Assembly: GCA_002435835.1 (NCBI GenBank)
Contig: DIVM01000372.1
Coordinates: 1 to 16,674 of the forward strand
DNA length: 16,674 nt
Direction: 5' to 3'
From: Firmicutes bacterium UBA6132
GTDB lineage: Bacteria; Bacillota_A; Clostridia; Tissierellales; Sedimentibacteraceae
Both the position numbers and the translations under genes were made by a program. Under the pieces are notes generated by a model. That model was not told where the DNA came from. It saw only the letters and a list, made by a program, of their open reading frames with translations, and ran no database searches. This document shows, piece after piece, positions 14,536 to 16,674 of this stretch. Each line of letters opens with the position of its first letter. The first letter of the stretch is position 1.

Positions 14536-16467
14536 TTAATCATTTTTGATATCATACTTTTTAATTTTTCTATATAACGTGGACCTTCCAATATTTAAAA
14601 CTTCAGAAACTTTAACCATATTGCCGCCATATTTTTTTAATGCATTTTCAATGGCTTCTTTTTCTACGGTTTCCATAGGTACTACGCTCATATCTTCTTT
14701 TTTGTTTTCAACCCTGCTGTTATTGCTGTATTCTTTCTCCACATAATATTCTAAATCTAAATTCATATCGCCCAAATAATAATCTCTTTCAACTACATTT
14801 CTAAGTTCTCTTACGTTACCGTTCCAATTATATTCTTTAAGGTTGCTAATATACTGTCTGCTGACTTTTTTATCTTGCCCAGTTTTAGCATTCAATATTT
14901 TCACAAAATATTTTGTGAGTATTTCTATATCTTCTTTTCTTTCATTTAGAGGTATTGTTTTTATATTCATAACACTCAGCCTATAATATAGGTCTTGTCT
15001 GAAATTTTTCCTTTTTACTTCTTCCTTTAAATTTCTATTAGTAGCACCAATAACTCTCACATCAAGCTGCTTTTCGTAGTTGCCTCCAACCCTGGTTATT
15101 TTACAGTTATCTAAAACTCTTAAAAGTTTTGTTTGAATATCTAATGGCAATTCTCCGATTTCATCCAAAAAAATAGTTCCTCCATCAGCAATTTCAAATT
15201 TTCCAGGATGTCCTTCCTTTGATGCTCCTGTGAAAGCTCCTTTTTCATATCCAAAAAGCTCGCTTTCCACAAGATCTCTTGGTATTGAAGCACAATTTAT
15301 TGCTACGAAAGGTCCTGATGATCTGTCGCTATAGTTGTGTATTGACTGGGAAATAAGTTCCTTGCCTGTTCCGCTCTCCCCCTCAATTAGTATGTTGCAG
15401 TCGCTTTTGGATGCTTTTTTTGCAAATTCAATCATATGCTTCATATTTTGATTTTCAGTTATAATATCATCGAAGTTATAAGATGCTTTATAACCAACTA
15501 CTTTGCTTACTAATTTGTGTACATATTGTGTTTCTCTAAAAGTTATTACAACTCCAACAAATTTTTCATTAACCCTCATAGGAACTGCATTAATAATACA
15601 CTTAACTCTATTATTTTTTATATAAAAGTCACATTCTACATTATTATAAGCATTATATTCCTGATTTAATATTTTATCAAAGCTAACATTTTTTAAGGTA
15701 TCTGTGATATTTATATTAAGAATATCTTTAAGATTTATATTTAATATTTCAAGGGCTCCATCATTTACCCTTTTAATTTTTAATTTCTCATCTAAAACAA
15801 TTATTCCCTCACAAGTAGAATTGAAGGTAACATTCATTAAATTATTTGAAACAGTTAGGGCTAATTGCTTTTGTATAGAATATGCTGCTGAAGTTACCAT
15901 CCCTAAAGTATGTGGATGGGCATTATAATAATTACCAGACATATTAATACATCCGACTATGTTGCCTTCTTCATCATGAACAGGCGAAGCTGAACAAGTC
16001 CAGGAATGCTGGTTTATGCAGTAATGCTCTGCCCCTATTGTTTGTATTACCTTATCCAAATAAAGGGCAGTGCCAATTGCATTAGTTCCGACTGCTTGTT
16101 CAGTCCACAATGCACCCTTTATGAAATTCAGCTCATCCATTTTTTTCAGCATATCATCATCACCAATAACTTCAATTATATATCCATGTTTATCAGTCAA
16201 TATTATAGCAAATTCAGAACCCTTCACAATATTATATACATTTTCCATTATAGGTCTGGCAACAGAAATTAGCTCAGCATTTTCTTGTAGTTTAACATTG
16301 ATAGGGACACTAAACTTAGTGTTTCCTTTTCCATTCAATGGATCTACATTATAGCTTTTGCATCTTTTCCATGAATCTGCTATTTCATGTCTCACTACAT
16401 CATCTAAATAACCGGTTTCTATAAATTTCTTCCATGATTTTTCTATTAATTTTATATATGATTGCAT
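14536..16467 (-). CDS. AcoR-like sigma-54-dependent transcriptional activator
   Basis: A 643-residue enhancer-binding protein counted from the ATG at 16467. The order is an N-terminal helical segment (SWKKFIETG, IADSWKRC), a GAF-type sensor domain with GTNAIGTAL and HSWTCSASPVHDEEGNIVG, a PAS domain (CEGIIVLDEKLKI), an AAA+ domain with Walker A GESGTGKE (363-370), sigma-54 loop GAFTGA (410-415), Walker B TIFLDE (431-436) and NWNGNVRELRNV, and a C-terminal Fis-type helix-turn-helix (KVSEVLNIGRSTLYRKIKKY). The layout matches AcoR, which responds to acetoin. The dehydrogenase it faces, with a sigma-54 promoter and repeated upstream sites, is the obvious target. The ATG at 16467 has GGGG seven bases upstream; an earlier in-frame ATG at 16500 lacks a ribosome site at normal spacing. 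The ligand remains an inference. Confidence 0.92.
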   Translation of the reverse strand: MQSYIKLIEKSWKKFIETGYLDDVVRHEIADSWKRCKSYNVDPLNGKGNTKFSVPINVKLQENAELISVARPIMENVYNIVKGSEFAIILTDKHGYIIEVIGDDDMLKKMDELNFIKGALWTEQAVGTNAIGTALYLDKVIQTIGAEHYCINQHSWTCSASPVHDEEGNIVGCINMSGNYYNAHPHTLGMVTSAAYSIQKQLALTVSNNLMNVTFNSTCEGIIVLDEKLKIKRVNDGALEILNINLKDILNINITDTLKNVSFDKILNQEYNAYNNVECDFYIKNNRVKCIINAVPMRVNEKFVGVVITFRETQYVHKLVSKVVGYKASYNFDDIITENQNMKHMIEFAKKASKSDCNILIEGESGTGKELISQSIHNYSDRSSGPFVAINCASIPRDLVESELFGYEKGAFTGASKEGHPGKFEIADGGTIFLDEIGELPLDIQTKLLRVLDNCKITRVGGNYEKQLDVRVIGATNRNLKEEVKRKNFRQDLYYRLSVMNIKTIPLNERKEDIEILTKYFVKILNAKTGQDKKVSRQYISNLKEYNWNGNVRELRNVVERDYYLGDMNLDLEYYVEKEYSNNSRVENKKEDMSVVPMETVEKEAIENALKKYGGNMVKVSEVLNIGRSTLYRKIKKYDIKND

Positions 16468-16500
16468 ATGTTTACCCCATAATTTTCTTGCATTGACCAT

Positions 16501-16674
16501 CCCATGATTTTAGGAGTATATAAAAATTTCTCCATGTTTTTGAATTATATCATAAATATATATTATAAATTTTAAATTTTTCAAATTTTTTAAAATCAAT
16601 CGTGAAGGTCATACATCTGGTGTTTAAATTGAATTATTGTCAAACACAACCTTTAAACTGCTTTGTTTTTCTGC
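16501..16674. other. AT-rich region upstream of the activator gene
   Basis: No gene is seen. On the minus strand a TTGACA (16638-16643) and a TATAAT (16544-16549) exist but are much too far apart to pair, and neither has a good partner, so no promoter is called. Confidence 0.4.

Noticed and set aside
14497..14540. Plus-strand sigma-54 promoters starting at the two TTGGCACA copies
   Set aside because: Neither has a TTGC at the required distance, and they would read against the activator gene; they are parts of the repeated sites.
1..16674. CRISPR array, tRNA, rRNA, transposase or phage genes
   Set aside because: No regularly spaced repeats, cloverleaf-like sequences or integrase/transposase motifs were noticed on either strand; the deletions are not bordered by recognisable insertion sequence ends.

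Overview
The window is AT-rich, with genes led by AGGAGG-type ribosome sites. It carries a sigma-54 activator next to a 2,3-butanediol dehydrogenase, an NhaC antiporter, and remnants of an [FeFe]-hydrogenase operon. Together these point to an anaerobic low-GC Firmicute of the Clostridia. The exact genus cannot be told from the sequence.

Layout. (1) 1-1958, plus strand: the 3' part of a PAS-containing hybrid sensor histidine kinase that begins before the window. (2) 1951-4156, minus strand: a collapsed hydrogenase locus. In transcription order it holds the C-terminal end of a PAS-containing sensory [FeFe]-hydrogenase-like protein, a SpoIIE-type phosphatase that is frameshifted and loses its C-terminus, and a group-B-like [FeFe] hydrogenase that has lost its N-terminal part and the last H-cluster motif. 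All three look like pseudogenes. (3) 4221-4532: an intact YbjQ/UPF0145 gene with its own terminator. (4) 4767-12975, plus strand: nhaC antiporter, M20 metallopeptidase, a terminator-like hairpin, two paralogous YtcJ-type amidohydrolases, a BTAD-type regulator with a degenerate, shortened ATPase-like tail, and an EamA-family transporter. Tight spacing suggests one or two operons for taking up and hydrolysing small amide or peptide compounds, but the substrate is unknown. (5) 12975-13264: gene debris (a glycine-zipper peptide without a start codon) and a strong bidirectional terminator. (6) 13265-16467, minus strand: an AcoR-like sigma-54-dependent activator upstream of a bdhA-like butanediol/acetoin dehydrogenase.

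The clearest regulatory reading is region 6. Between activator and dehydrogenase lie a consensus-matching -24/-12 sigma-54 promoter and, 40-110 bp upstream of it, three copies of a TGTGCCAATATGATACA-like site, two of them forming a 66-bp inverted repeat. This is a textbook enhancer-binding-protein layout: the activator probably binds these sites in response to a small molecule (perhaps acetoin) and switches on the dehydrogenase.

The most unusual observations are the multiply deleted hydrogenase operon, the second amidohydrolase with two metal-ligand positions replaced, the BTAD regulator ending inside a remnant ATPase domain, and a dehydrogenase whose cofactor-discriminating acidic residue is replaced by Gln. 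No rRNA, tRNA, CRISPR array or insertion sequence was seen.
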